Below, one piece after another: positions 1-13,400 of a stretch of 64,000 bases of DNA. The DNA lies in NCBI GenBank assembly GCA_006384855.1, contig VCJN01001836.1, positions 1 through 64,000 on the forward strand, in the 5' to 3' direction. The notes beneath the pieces are model-generated. The model saw nothing but the letters and a program-made list of their open reading frames with translations. It did not search any database and was not told the DNA's origin. The position numbers and the translations under genes are program-made. Every line of letters begins with the position of its first letter. Position 1 is the first letter of the stretch. This stretch comes from Tetraselmis striata (Eukaryota > Chlorophyta > Chlorodendrophyceae > Chlorodendrales > Chlorodendraceae).

Positions 1-1731
1 CGCAGCAGGGCGCCGTGGCATCAACGGTCGTTACATGCTGTGGTTTTCCGGAACTACTCGCGTAATTGGCATGTTACATGGGTGGCGCCGCTCACGCGCC
101 GGTGTTTTGAGAGGGCTCGTTGCCCTCGCCCCAATCAAGCTTCAGCAACGTTTGCTGTGGTCGCAGTGCGAGGCGTTTGTGCGGCCCGTGCCGATGCGTC
201 TCCGACGTCTCCTACTCCAACGTCGTCGTCACAAGGACCACGACAACCTGCAGCTGCCCGCCGGGGGGCAGCTCTACCACCTGGCGTGCCTGGCGTCTCG
301 TGGTGTACGTAACTACCCTTGGCCAACTCTGGGTTTGGGACTTCGGCGGCCGTCGCTGGTGCAGCAGCAGCGGCCGCCTCGTCGTCACCCTCGCTCCGAC
401 ATCATTGGCATCGTTACGGGCCGGCATAGGCTACAAGGGCCTCTACGCCGGCCAACCCGCTTCCAACGTCACAGCAACGCATCTGTGACAACACGAGCTG
501 CCCGCCGGGGGACAGCTCCGCCACCTAACGCGACTTGTGCGTTTCGTGGCATCATCCTAAGCCTACGCTTTGTGGGTTGGTCAGCAGCCGTCGTTGGTGC
601 AGCAACGGCGGTCGGCTCACCGCTCTCCGCGAAGAAAGACCCACGGCGACAGCTAACCGAGTCGGCGGGTCTTCTGCGACGTCGCCAACAACCGACCCCG
701 ACACACCTGAGCCGGTACGGCACGACCACACAGGGTTCCACATTTCCGCGCCCTCAGCGTTGTGCGTTTCACCCGCCGCTCTTCGCGCAAGGGGGCGAAA
801 CAACCACCGCTAGTGATGACGGCAGCAGTACATCGCTGTCATCGCGAGTTGTTGCGTGTCCACCCCTCGTAACGTGCATCGCCAGTACAGGTACAGGGTA
901 CGAGTTATCATCGCGTCGGGTACAGTGCACCAGTACTTCACCTGACTGTACTCGGCGCGCTCGCGCGCTCGTGCGCGCAGCTGTACTCGTCCTACTCGTG
1001 TCTGTGCCGCTGGTTTGCTAGGCGCTCGTCGCCAACTTGGGCTTTGCTACCCCTGCTGCTTCTACTGGCCTGCAGTTCCGGCTCGTGCCGCACGCCACCA
1101 TGGCGCGCAACCAATGATATAGGGCGCCGTCGGGAGACGGCGCCTTAATTCCGCGACACGTCCGGCATATGTCATGCCGGCGTCAACATCTCCCGCGCGC
1201 GTCTGATGCGCCTGCGCCTCGATCGAGGTCCTCTTGACGCGAGACCCCTCTACAACTCAAGACATCTTCCGCCTTCGTCTGGTCGGCACGCCTGCCGACT
1301 GCCCACGCTCGCAGTCGTAAACGAACCGCGTGTAAACTGGCAGTACGAGACTCGAATGCATGATTGAAATGATCTAAACGTGTTTATGGGGTTTCCTAAC
1401 GGACTATAGCTGTCCTAGTGCGATCCGTACGGTCTGTAGTGGTTTGAAGCCGTTACCATCGGGGTTTGGTACGGGCTACCCCATCGCCCGCGAGCCCTGC
1501 GCTCCCGGCCGGGGAGTCACTTAGGACAGCCACCAGCAGCTCGTCTGCCCTCTTCCAGCTCGCTGCCTTCGGCAGCGCCCTCCCGTTTTCCGCCTCCGCC
1601 CTGCGGGCTCCTCCTCCGACATTCCCTCCCCTTTCGCTGAACCTTCCTAGCCATAAAATGGCGCTTTTCCGTGTAAAACAGCCTCCGCACCCTTTTTGGC
1701 AAAACCAGACTCGAATGCATGATTGAAACTT
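1..1731 (+). mobile_element. 3' part of a split-direct-repeat (DIRS/PAT-like) retroelement, cut by window edge
   Basis: This stretch is a diverged copy of 59920-61480, colinear over about 1.45 kb. Its right end has the order B1-A2-B2. A short block containing GACTCGAATGCATGATTGAA occurs at about 1345-1372, then a roughly 320-bp block starts at 1374 (TCTAAACGTGTTTATG), then the short block recurs at 1699-1729. In the copy at 59 kb the large block also stands at the 5' side, so the full arrangement is A1-internal-B1-A2-B2. That is the split direct repeat known from PAT/Ngaro-type tyrosine-recombinase retroelements. No reverse transcriptase or recombinase is visible inside. The internal part is GC-rich with overlapping open frames of low-complexity composition, so it is probably a non-autonomous or decayed member. 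The family assignment is inference from repeat architecture. Confidence 0.5.
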
Positions 1732-1733
1732 TT

Positions 1734-2178
1734 GGATATCTACGGGTACTCGCCAGTACGAGCGACTACCGCTAATTGGCAGTACGGGGATTACGAATGC
1801 AGTACTCGCCCCCCCCCCCCCCCCCCCCCCCCTCAAAAGGTTTTCCTGTACATTGGCAAAGCACCGGCGCCGGGCAATCTTCGGTCGTCGTGCGTCTTGG
1901 CTTCACCTGCCGCCATCCCTGACAATATCCCGCAGGTCGCGGCGCTGGTCGCCCCACCACACCGGCTGTGGCGGTCCGTCGGCCTCGGCCGCGGTCCGCC
2001 GACGCTGCCTCCATCTCGCCCGCCGGGGCTTGGAAACGAAAGAGGATGGCCGGAAGCCGGAGCTGTAACTGCGCTATATGTGTTCCCTACTATGGTTAGA
2101 GATGGCAGGCCCTAAGAGCAACTCGGTCTGGGCGGTGGAGAGCAGCCGACTAGCACATTGTAATCAATTTCAATTCCA
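1734..2178 (+). mobile_element. R1 retroposon copy, truncated and with internal inversion
   Basis: The last 130 bp (about 2045-2178) match the 3' end of the full-length R1 copies at 5818-5953 and 55312-55446, and end in the same CAATTT-type tail. The part before it (about 1734-2030) matches the reverse complement of roughly 5480-5750. The 5' part of this copy is therefore inverted relative to its 3' part. 5' inversion plus truncation is common for LINE-type insertions made by target-primed reverse transcription (twin priming). The C-run at 1810-1832 corresponds to the G-run at 5393-5413 of the full copy. Confidence 0.55.
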
Positions 2179-3419
2179 TTTTTTTAGGATAGGTCCATAG
2201 TAGCCTATCTCATAGAAATGCTGTAAAATAATTGAGCTAGAGGTCGGGGGCTCCGGGGACGGTGCACCCTCCCGAGGAGCGGATGAGGCAGCTCTACTTA
2301 TCGATCGTATGAGCGCTAGGAGTACAGGCCCATACGCATGCTCATGCCCGCTGGCGGTAAATTTGCGGTCAATGCTGGAACCACGTAGTTCCAGCAACCA
2401 GCAACCGCCATGACCGGAGGTGAAGGCGGAAGACGAGGACGCGTACGAGCTTGAGCTGAACTACGAGGAAAACGACACCACAATGGATGTGGACACCGTT
2501 CAACGCGGAGCAGCGGAGGCACCAGGTCTGGCTAACATTACCTTTGACTCCCCCCAACGCTAAATAGCAACGCCCAACGCAACGCATATTCCGTGAAGGC
2601 ACACCTGAAGGTACCACAGAACGACTAGTCGAGCTTTAGCACCTCACCACCGCAACCACAGAGCTGCTCGCCCAGTCCTCCCCAGCCAATCAGCATGCAC
2701 TCGCGGCCGAACTAGCCAGACTCGCAGCGGAGTCACATCGACTGCGTAATCCACAGCGCCACTCGATCCAGCTCTAACACCATCCCCGACAGCCCCTCCT
2801 AGTAGGCAAGGGCAAGGCAGCCGCATCTGCCAAGCACATTCAAGAAGAAGCAGCCCATGCATGGGTCGTAGCCGCTCATCAGGCGGCGCCACCCGCAAAT
2901 AAACCGCAGCAGAAGCAAGCCGCGCCTCTCTGGCACTCGCGACTCCGACAGCGAATGGGAAACGGACGACGAAGAAGCCCAACTATTTGGCAGCTCGCAT
3001 CAGTAACTGCCGCGCGGTCCACCGCAGCGACAAGCATGCCATCTAGCTCAAGAACACCGGCCACTACTAACCCATGTGACCGGTGCAGCTACTATGATAT
3101 CACACAATCATGACAGCACCGCCCAAAACACGGGACATCCCCATCGCTGATGATTACTACCACAACCCCGCCACATACAACAAATACTTACTCTAGTGAA
3201 GGAGGGCATCGCAGCCCCCACTAATCCTACCATCCGGCTCAGCGGCGGATAAATACTAACCAACACTTAGCTATTCCGGTCAGCCCCCTTCCCCCATCTC
3301 ACCTTAGTAGATGTAGGCGGGACGCTTTGGCTGCCTAAGCTTACATGCTGAGCTATGAATGGGATAGCCATGACTTAGGTAGGGACAGCAAGGGGGCAAT
3401 GCTGTCCTAGCTACAGCCC
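2179..3419. other. Degraded sequence, no intact gene
   Basis: No open frame longer than about 110 codons is convincing here. On the plus strand, 2500-3090 reads in one frame as an interrupted Ala/Gln-rich, helix-prone sequence followed by Ser/Thr-rich sequence. This could be the remains of a gag-like protein, but I cannot identify it. Confidence 0.3.
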
Positions 3420-3591
3420 GCTAGAGGGAGTAGGGGCTTAGACGCACCAGAGGACAGCCGGTAGCTTGAGTTGTAACTACACCTAGCGTTCCCTGCCATG
3501 GTTAGAGATAGCGGGCGCTAAGAACAACTTAGTATGAGCCAGTGGACGCAGCAGATTCGCATTTGCAATCAATTTCAATTTCAATTTCGGT
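3420..3591 (+). mobile_element. R1 retroposon, short 5'-truncated copy
   Basis: About 170 bp match the 3' end of R1 (the block TTCCCTRCYATGGTTAGAGA, then the CAATTT repeats). The copy abuts the RNase H region of the DIRS-like fossil at 3592. Severe 5' truncation with retention of the simple-repeat tail is what target-primed retroposons leave behind. Confidence 0.55.
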
Positions 3592-4490
3592 CCGCTCAGA
3601 TAGCCGTTTCGGAAGCGAATGTACCGGGCGTGCAGGTAGATGCCGTGCGAGTCTAGCAAGCACCACAGTCGTCGCAGCTCGGCCACCGTCTCGGGCGAGC
3701 ATGAGGCTAGGCCCGGCAGAACGTGACATACCGCATGGTTGTCGTCGTGCAGGAGGACGTTGCGCCCGGCGAGGTGGGGGAGGAAGCTTCCCACGGCAAG
3801 TCGGACCGCTTTGAGCTCCTTCCCGGTGATGTGCTGGCGCTCGTCCGCCGAGCTTTAGAAGCCCCGCGCCTACACCCTGCCGTTCAACATCCCGCTTCAC
3901 CCATAGCACGAGCTGTCGGTGTGCAGATAAGCCGTCTCCACCGGGCGGGTGGATAGGCTTGCCGTTGGACTAACCGGGCAACGGTGTCCACCATTGAAGG
4001 CCGCGGCAGAGCTACTGCGGCGTCATCCGGACGCGCCCGTCCCACCGATCGCCGACCACGAAGTGGAGCTCCCGCAGGAAGAATCTTGCTGCCGGGATTG
4101 CCAAAAACAGCTATCGCGCCTGCCCTGCAAGTGACTGCATCTCGCGCACCGGGAGCCACCCGGCGTTCCGTGTGGCGCGGCCAATAAGCCGGTGGTCTGC
4201 CGGGAGAGCCGGCCCAGATTGTCTGCCGGTGCGTAGAGCATGCCGGATGCTGAGTCGATGCCCACCCCCATGATTGGCAAGGCTCCCAAAAGCCCTTTCT
4301 GGGGTTGCGCTGCAGCCCCAATGCGTCGAGGGCGCTGGCGAGCCGCTGACGGAGGTGGAGCGCGTGTTCCATCGACGCGGAGAAGAGACTGAAGTCGACC
4401 GCGTAAGGTAGGATGCGCGCTCCCCTCCTCATGGTTCGCCGGAGGTTGCGCATGCTCCGTGTGGGTTGTGTAGACGATGAGGGGGGCTCG

Positions 4491-5953
4491 CTTCGGGGCG
4501 CCTGCCGCCATGCAGCGCCCCACCAGGAGCGGAGGATCATGGGTGCGGCAGGCCCGGCGACACCACCCCCACCTCCACTATGTGGGCGCTGGTAACCCCT
4601 AAGATCCGTGCCCGGCTGGGTGCGGCAGGGGGCTGAGCGGGGTGGCATGTTGTGGCGGGTCCTTGGATCATGTGACGACCGGGGAGCCCTACAAGGGGTT
4701 TTCAAATAATACTCGTAGTCCCGGTAGCGCCGGCTGCTGGCGCCGCCGGGCAACAGCCAGGTATGGGGGTGCTGCTAAAAGTATTTCATGTACGACCTCG
4801 GCCTTGCGTCGGCCTCTCCGAGATCCGCCTACGGGTGGGGAGGGAGGCGAGTACGGCTCGGACGGGGTCAGCCTACTCGCGAGAGCCGTTCAAAATAAAA
4901 TCGTGTTCTCGTACCTCGGTACGAACCGCGACCGACTTGCATAAGATCCGGCGTACCCCCCCCCCCCCCCCCACTGACCCTTAGCATGTGTTCCACCTGT
5001 GAATCGCTCGAATCCCGGCCTAGTACATCGGAGTGTTCGGCGGCGCCATGCGGCCGACCCGTTCGGAACACCCGGGAAACCCTCAGCCGTCCCGTGAGAA
5101 CCGGCGAAGGTGGCGGCCGAGCGCAAGGAGAGAGCCCGGTAATTAAAGGCGGGGCGGGCGTTCGGGGGCGGAGAGGCCGGGCATGGCAGCGACTCAGGGG
5201 CCAGGAGCCAGGAGACAGAGTGCCCTGAGGGAGTCGCAGCGGGAGGAGCTTAGTCAGCTGGCGGTCAGCTCGGTCTGACCTTGGACGGCCGGCTACAGCG
5301 ACGAGGCGCGTTGCGGAGGCGAGCGGCGCGCGGGCGAGCAGGACCGGCATGCCGACCACGGATCGATGACACGCGGACGAAGGGGAAGGTGGGGGGGGGG
5401 GGGGGGGGGGGGGCGATTGGTGGCCGCCTTTCCCCCTCTAGACCCCCTTGGGGATCCTACCACAAGAGCTCAGGCGGGCGAGATGGACGAGGCAGCATCC
5501 GCGGACCGCGGCCGATGCCGGCGGACCGCCACGGCCGGCGTTGTGGGTCGGTCAGCGCCGCGACTTGCGGGATATTTTCAGCGATGGCAGCGGGTGGAGT
5601 CAAGACGCAGCACGACGACCGAAGATTGCGCGATGCCGATGGATTACCAATGTACATGAACGGGGGCGGGCGGCGAAAACTGCATTCGTGATCCCCGTAC
5701 TGCCAATTAGCGGTAGTCGCTCGTAATGGCGAGTTGGCGGCTACCCGTCGTAGTTGTCCGAAAATGACACAGCTATTGATCACGTGATGGAAGGAGGCGG
5801 GGTTTGGAAACGAAAGAGGATGGCCGGCAGCTTGAGCTGAAATTACACTAAATGTGTTCCCTACTATGGTTGGAGATGCATGCCCTAAGAGCAACTCAGT
5901 TTTGGCGGTGGAGAGCCGCAGACTAGCACGTTGTAATCACAATTTCAATTTCA
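4491..5953 (+). mobile_element. R1 retroposon, full-length copy
   Basis: This 1.46-kb element is flanked by a perfect 9-bp target-site duplication GGGGGCTCG (4482-4490 and 5954-5962). It starts near GCGCCTGCCGCCA and ends in a (CAATTT)n-type tail. It has no terminal inverted repeats and no LTRs. A second full copy lies at about 53946-55446, and truncated copies lie at 1734-2178 and 3420-3591. The features (TSD, simple-repeat tail, 5' truncation in other copies) fit a non-LTR retroposon, either a long SINE or a non-autonomous LINE derivative. I recognise no protein domain. C- and G-runs lie at 4960-4974 and 5393-5413. It is inserted in the RT of the DIRS-like fossil. Confidence 0.65.
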
Positions 5954-7430
5954 GGGGGCTCGGGCTCGGATTTCCGGAGGTGGGTGATAAATACTTGTGT
6001 GAGCGTGACGAAGCAATAGGGCGAGAGGCTCCATCCCATTTGCAGACCTGCGAGCATGTATTAGAGTTGACCTCGAACGTCCACGGTGGAGTAGTATCGG
6101 CCCGCCTTTGCGATGCCTATGGCATAGAAGCCGCTTTGTAGGTCAAAGCAAGGAGAACATGTAGTCTCCCTTTTTGGTGAGGTGGCGCACTCCCAGTAGG
6201 GTCTCCATCTTGAGTCGTTATTTTGCGCACACAGTAGGAGTGGAGCACGCGGAGGTCGATGATGCAGGGCCATTGGTTGACGCCGGGCTTGGGCACTAAA
6301 AAGAGTATTGACACCCACTTGCGGCAGGCGACAAGCTCCCACGCGCCGGACTCCACGAAGCGGGCAAGCTCGCCCTCGAAGAAGGTGAGATGCGCCGGGG
6401 TAGCGTTCTGCATACTAATGCCGTTGTGGAAGTTGGGTGGGGTGCGGTTTTGCTTGAAGGGGATCCGGACCCCCTCATGAATCCACCGTAAGACCTGATC
6501 GCTACCTCCGATGTCTTGCCATTGCCGCCATTACTCCCGCACGCGCGGTGTCGCATGTAGTTAGAACTTGGGCAGCATGATTCGGAACGGCGGGGCAACC
6601 CGTCAGTTATGCTCCTCGGCCTGCGGGGTAGTAGTCTTTTTCGCAGGGTTGCCGCGCTGAGGCTTGCCCTTGATCCTGTCCTTGTCCTTGTTCTTGTCTG
6701 CCCTCTCCTTGGTAGCTCGGTTTGCTACTCGCGCTCCTGCTCCTTTACGCGGTTGTTGCCGCCGCCATCGCCGCCTCCGCTCCCCCCGCCGCCGCCCTGG
6801 AACAGCACGGTTGCCTGCGCCTTGACCGCATTATTGTGGAGGCTGACGTCGAGTCGTTTGTCGTCCAGGGGGTTCAGGGGGCCGTCGACGCCATTGCTAG
6901 AGCGCTCGGCGGCGGTGGTGTCAAAGAAGCGGGAGTAGGCGATGAGGCGCTAGGCGACTCGCTCCTCGCCGGTAAGTGCCTTCTTGCCTGAGGTCGGTGA
7001 GCCGGTCTTCAGCACCCTGCCCGCACGTCGCGATCGTGCGAATCGCGTAGTCGAGTAGGTCGTTGGCGTCCGCGATGTCGCGAGCGGAGGCATTTTTCGC
7101 GCGAAGCGTTGCCACAACGTCAGTGAGCGCCGCGTGCGCGGAGGCGGGAAAGACTCCATAAACAGTAATGCAACCTATTTTGCCCCGAAGCACGCGGTGC
7201 ATTGTGGTTAGGTCTAAATTAGGGTTTGGGGGCAGCAGTGGGATTGCAAGCTAGTATGAATGCCGGTTGGTTCATTTTGTGCCAAGTCGGGGAAACCAAT
7301 TCCGTCCAAGCAGGGACAAATCAAAAGAGTGAAGGAAACGGGATGGTTACAAGTAGTTTGTGCCGTCCGGGGCTGAACCTCTGTCAAAGCCGGGACAAAA
7401 CATATGAGCGGCTAATTTTGCGGAATTGTA

Positions 7431-10400
7431 CTACGTATCATCATCTTCGATCACATAATCCCCTCGGCGCTCTGCCGCCTCTTGCCTCCTCTTCTCCGCC
7501 GCTACACGCTCTAACTGCTCCTCAAACTCGGTCATTGGATGGGGTAGACCCGGCCACTTCTCGAAGTCACTTGGACGCAGTTGTTGAGTCTCGTCCCATG
7601 GCTTCTCTTTGAACCATGAGGTCATCCTGGACTTCATCCCAGCGATTTGCGTCTTCTGGTTGTCAATGAGGATAATCTTCAAGTTCTTGTGTGTGAACGA
7701 GTAGGTATGATCCATATGGTCCCACCACACGGAAAAGGCCGCAGCGACCTGGAAAAGGCGTGGCAAACCGCACAAGGCGTTAATTTTTTATGTTGATCCC
7801 ATTAAGACACTCACCCGGGTTGCAGCCCTCACGCACCGCGGTTGTCCCGGTTCCGGCTGTGACGTCGACGATTGTATGTTGTCCCGTCTGTTGCCGCCAT
7901 CTTAAGGTGCTTTGCGAAGAGAGCGATTTCATAGGCTTTTGGTACTTGTTCACCGTCTGTCTGTTCTCGTCCTTCAATTTCGAACTGTCTTTGAAGTGAC
8001 CCAATATGATGGATGTAGAGAACCTGGAAAGGCACAACCGGGTTAGCGAGTAAATGAATACAAGCCGGCTATTTTCCACGGCTCACCTTCGGGGATCATC
8101 GAAACGGATGTTGTCAGCTATGATGCTTGGCGGGGGCTTCCTAACGTAGAGGTAGTACTCAGCGCCGTGAGGCAGAGAGCTGCCCATCTTCATCCCGCAA
8201 TCCTTGGCCCAAGTCAGGACGTGATAGATGAGGTCCTCAGCTTGTTTTTGAACGGCTGTGATTGCGGATCCAAGTTGCTGGTCCGAGAGGTGAATGAAGA
8301 AATGGCACCCATCGAGAGCAGTGTGGACGTCAGAAGATCCAGTCAGGATATTCAACTGCCTGCGCGGGGGAAAAATCCGGAATGAGATAAATGAAAGCAC
8401 AGTCATCTACGCACCTGGGTTGTGGGGGTTGTCTTGCCTGGCGAAAGCAAACACGTCGTTGAAGTCGTCCGTACCCCACGCAGCATCCTTCGAGTCCCAT
8501 GTGTGCGAACCAGCTCCGAAAAGCGCATCGGCAATGAAGAATGTTGCCTTTCTGACACGAACTGCCGACATGGCGTCCGCGACGAATTGTTTTGTCGCGG
8601 GAGCCTTGAAGTTCCCCTCCACAATGCAAGTCTTGCAAAGCTCCGTGTTCAACCACACCTTCTCATCCTTGTCGACCCCTTCTCCCTTGGGCATCACCGG
8701 AAGTTCCTCGGCATGTGCGTATTAGAACAGATTCGGGTTAATGGCTCACAACGAAAATTCAGAAGAGCATTTCTGGTTGCACAAGATCTTAGTTACCTTC
8801 ATCGATATCCACAGCTCATTAGAAACATTCGGAGCGGAAACCGCGATAAGCTCCGGCGCACATGCCAGAAGAGCAAACTCTGTGAAGAAGGAGATGACCA
8901 AGTCCGGCATCTGATTCTTGATGCGATACGCCTCACTCCTGATGGTAGTGTTGGTGGCCGCGATATGCTCTCGAACCGGTAGTGGTGTGAGACAATCGGC
9001 GGATTTCATGTCCCCCCATCTGGCAGGAGGGGTCAGCAAGACCATCAAAGGACCGGAGCGATGAGCACCTTTGAACAAATCCTGGAACTTTCTGGGGAAG
9101 CCTGTTGGGCCGAGGTCATCAACCTTGGCTCGGAACTTGGTGATGGCGTCAAGGCGAGCGGTCGCTTGCTCATCCGACACTTTGTTATCCACATCCATTT
9201 CGATGATGTGGTCCGAGAGATATTTCCCCCAGTTCCTGGCCGGTTCGTCGGGCGTCAGCAGTTGGAGTTCCTGTCCGTGTCCCTTTGCCGTGCCAATAGC
9301 ATTCATGAGCTTGATGCTTGCTCGACGCAAGAGATCGCGAAACCTCCAGGTCTCAATCATCGCGAGCCACTCCGCGTTGGTGTGCGTGACAGCCATGGGG
9401 CCATTGTCGCCGGCATGCTTAATGTCATCCACCAGCTCGTAGAGGCTCGGGGTCACACTGTGCTCGCCTTGGATGAGCAGTCCAACCACCAGGTACATCT
9501 GGCCCACAGGGAGATCCGCGCTGTCGCTCTGCTTGGCAAGAGACGGCTCGTCTAGCCAGGGCTAATGGGGTCCAAAGCCAACATCCTGGGTCGAAAAACA
9601 AACTTCAGTACGGAGAAAGACATGTTAGTATTCCATATGATTAAGACACTGGGGTCCGTCACAACTTACCTCCATGAGGGCGACTCGGAAGTGAGCTCTG
9701 TCTTTCCCGAAGCCGTACTTCTTGTTATCGAGGATTGTATTGATAGGCTTCCGAATTGCTTCGTAAACCTTCCTTACTTCCTTCTGGGTGAGTTGCCTGC
9801 CGTAATTGAGACGCTCGACTCTGTCGAGTTCTTGCTGGTAGTACACAAATACGTCTCGGAGTTTGGTTCTGGCTTTGTCCCATCCTCGAACACCGAGGGC
9901 CACATGCCGGTAGGCTTCAGAAATCTGCTCAAGGGGCTCAAAAACACTGCGCAAATCATTTGTCAGAATCTAGCAGCATTAACAACACGATACATTTTCA
10001 TCATGTACGCAGCTCACCGTTGTGGGCGCGAGCAGAGGTCAATCAAATTTGAGAACTCGCTGCTCTTCTCATCTTTGATGCCGATCTTCTCAAGTTCAAC
10101 TTGAAGAACTTCAGACTTCTTGAACTCCTTCACTACCCTGATCTACGGGAGTGCCCTAAAGCCGGGGCGATTTGCATCCAGTTCTGCATGCCAGCTCTCG
10201 AAACATCTGCTAAGGTTCTGCAGAAACAATTGCACCGATTTCAAAATTCCGAACGATTGTACCTCGATGACAAACCGTTTCGTCCCGCTGATGACAAAAC
10301 GTTTCGTCCCACTGATGACAGAACGTTTCGTCCCACTGATGACAGACCGTTTCGTCCCACTATTGACAGACCGTTTCGTCCCACTGATGACAGACCGTTT

Positions 10401-13400
10401 CGTCCCACTGATGACAAACCGTTTCGTCCCACTGATGACAAACCGTTTCGTGCCACTGAGGACAGACCGTTTCGTCCCACTGATGACAAACCGTTTCGTC
10501 CCACTGATGACAAACCGTTTCGTCCCGCTGATGACAGACCGTTTCGTCCCACTGATGACAAACCGTTTCGTCCCACTGATGACAAACCGTTTCGTCCCAC
10601 TGATGACAGAACGTTTCGTCCCGCTGATGACAAACCGTTTCGTCCCGCTGATGACAAACCGTTTCGTCCCGCTGATGACAAACCGTTTCGTCCCACTGTG
10701 ACATATTTTTAACCCGCTAACGAAGAACGACTTTTGTCACACTTTACGCCTATTTGCTGCCACGGTCAGCTTAGTAATAATTTGGGAGAATGGGGCACTC
10801 ACCAGGAGTTTGTGCATCGACGTGTCTCCCACGACGGTGTGACCCGACTCGTTGAGCTTCATAGACATGTAGCGGCAGACTTCCGGCGAGAGGCCGATGT
10901 ACATCTTAGCCGACGTGAGGTGGATGCCTTTGTTGGCTTTGTAGATTTCCGGGTAGTTTTCTTTCACCATGCGCTTCGCCTCCCGTCTGTGGCTGCCGTC
11001 GATGTTGGCTTGACGCGCGCCGTAGGCGTTAAGAAAATCGATGATGACATCGATGTCTGGCTTGTAGGAACTTGAATCCGCCAACCTCGGGTTCTCCCCG
11101 CCTTCGTGTGCTGCGACTAGCTCCTTGAAGTTGGCCATGGTCTGAGCGAGGGGCTCGTACTCATCGGAGAAAAAATCTTGTTTAGGGACTACTGGAAAGG
11201 ACACCGAGAAATTCTCGGCGGACAGGGAAGGATTCCTCTGAATAACAAATGCAAGAAATGGATGTCAGTAAGTTGCATTGTGTATTGATTTATATGTAAC
11301 TACACATATCTGATCCGGATAGGTACAACAGGTCGCGATAGGCTTTTACCTTGTAGCTTTGCGCCACCATATTGCAGTCTTGCAGCTTTGGGGAACGGAA
11401 TTCAAATTCCGGCGGCGGAGCGACGAACTTATCGGATATAAAGCTGAAAATGTGAGGCAGCCCCGTATCCTTGTCGACGACGAGGTTGACTCTGTCGGCG
11501 TATAACATGTTGATGTCGCCACCGTGAGTTGTCTTCACCTCTGGATCAGCAATCTCGACTCTGAGGTGGCCGTAAGAGATCCAGTCGACGGCACCGGTGT
11601 TGTGGAAGCCATTCAAGGCCGGCGGGACGGCCAACGTGTTGACGTATGGAAGCGCGTTCTTAAAATCCTTGTCAATGTTGGCCAAGTCACCGATGTCAAT
11701 CTGACCAGACGCGAAACCTGTCAGCGCCTGAGCCAGCACATTGCGCTCGACCAAAGTCCATGCGTAGTAAGACTGGAACCGCGGCTGGAAGGAGAGTGGC
11801 GGTTGGATCGCGTGGAGTAGCAACCTCTCAAAGCTGACATCGATCCTGAACTCCTTGTGTACTGTCAAGCGATAAGGTTCAAGGGAGATCTGCGGTAACA
11901 AGCATAAGAATATTAATACTTATTGAAACACGACATTGACACGAATTCAGACATCATATAAGCTTTACTCACCTCGTAGTTTCCGGCCGAGTCCAACTCG
12001 ACGTCCTTGATCTTTCCGATACACGCGAGAAGTGGCCGCTCCGGATCATCGAAAAAGTCCTTGCCAGTCAGCAGGCTCGCCTTGTGCAATTCGATGTACA
12101 AATAGATTTGTACCTCAGCACTTGCGTTCTTGAACCAGTGGATAGTCCAGCTCCTTGAGGTAAAGTCGCTGTAGGAGTCATCTTCTTGGGACCCGTCCCT
12201 CTCGTCAAAGAAGTCGTCGTAAGAGGCGACCGTCATCAGCTTTGTCTTCCTCTCGGGTCCAGGAGTGCCGGTGATGTCGAGAGCTTGCTTACGCTTCTCT
12301 GCCGCCCGTTGCCTCTGTTCTTCCTCTGTGCCGAAGACCTCTTAATCCGTGCACATACTGAGGAATTCAGGAACCCTTCTCGGAGCCTCGGCAATAGGGG
12401 CTCGAGAACCAGAGGCCCCAGAACCAGACGCTTGCCCGGTAGTCGGCATTGGAGTCTCGAGCTCGGCCTCTGGCTCCGGGTCAAGCCGAGTGGGCTCGGG
12501 CTCCGGCTCCGGCTCAGTGTGCTCTATTTCAGGCTCAGGCTCTGTTTCCGGTACTTGAGATGGGCCTTTAGACAAAGAAGAGCCTTGATTCGGGGAACCT
12601 GTAAAGAATGAGTAGAGAGTACTCAACATACCTGCAGTGGGCGTCACGATTAACTACTGAACGGTATCGCCATACACCATCAAAGCCAAGCGTAATTTTT
12701 CTTACCTGGGGATCCCGATTTACCAGCTGCTTCAGACGCGGTTGCCTGCGCCAATTTACGACCTGTTGGAACGTCAGATAACTCATTGACGAGAAAGTTA
12801 TCGAAGGGAGTGAGAAGGCAGGGATTGATACTTTCAGTCACAATTACCTGGAGTCACAATCGTCTCTGAAACCTTTCCTTTTCCCTTGGATTCCTTTGAA
12901 GCTTGAGTCGCTACTGGCTCATGTGCGCGTCCTTTCGAACAATCGTTTTTTCGAACAAACGAGTCACAATCGTCTCTGAAACCTTTTCTTTTCCCTTGGA
13001 TTCCTTTGAAGCTTGAGTCGCTACTGGCTCATGTGCGCGTCCTTTCGAACCTGTCAACACACATGATTTCAAACAATGTAAATATGACACAGTGCACTCA
13101 CAAAGGCAGGGATTGATACTTTCAGTCACAATTACCGGGAATCACAATCGTCTCTGAAACCTTTTCTTTCCCCTTGGATTCCTTTGAAGCTTTAGTCGGT
13201 ACTGGCTCATGTGCGCGTCCTTTCGAACCTGTCAACACACATGATTTCAAACAATGTCAATGTGACACAGTGCACTCACAAAAATCACATGATTGGAGAG
13301 GCAAGGACCTGATTGATAGTAAGCTTGCATGAGTTTTTCGTAATCGATTAGCCTTCGCGCTGTCTGCATTTGAGCATCTGAGAGGACTTGGCCGCTCTTG

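Noticed and set aside
1-1021. Open frame of more than 300 codons at the left edge
   Set aside because: It is a repeat-element interior. The related copy at 59.8 kb does not keep the same frame open to the same end, and composition is Arg/Pro-rich in all frames.
10262-10698. CRISPR array
   Set aside because: The repeats are contiguous 24-bp units without unique spacers, in a eukaryotic nuclear context.
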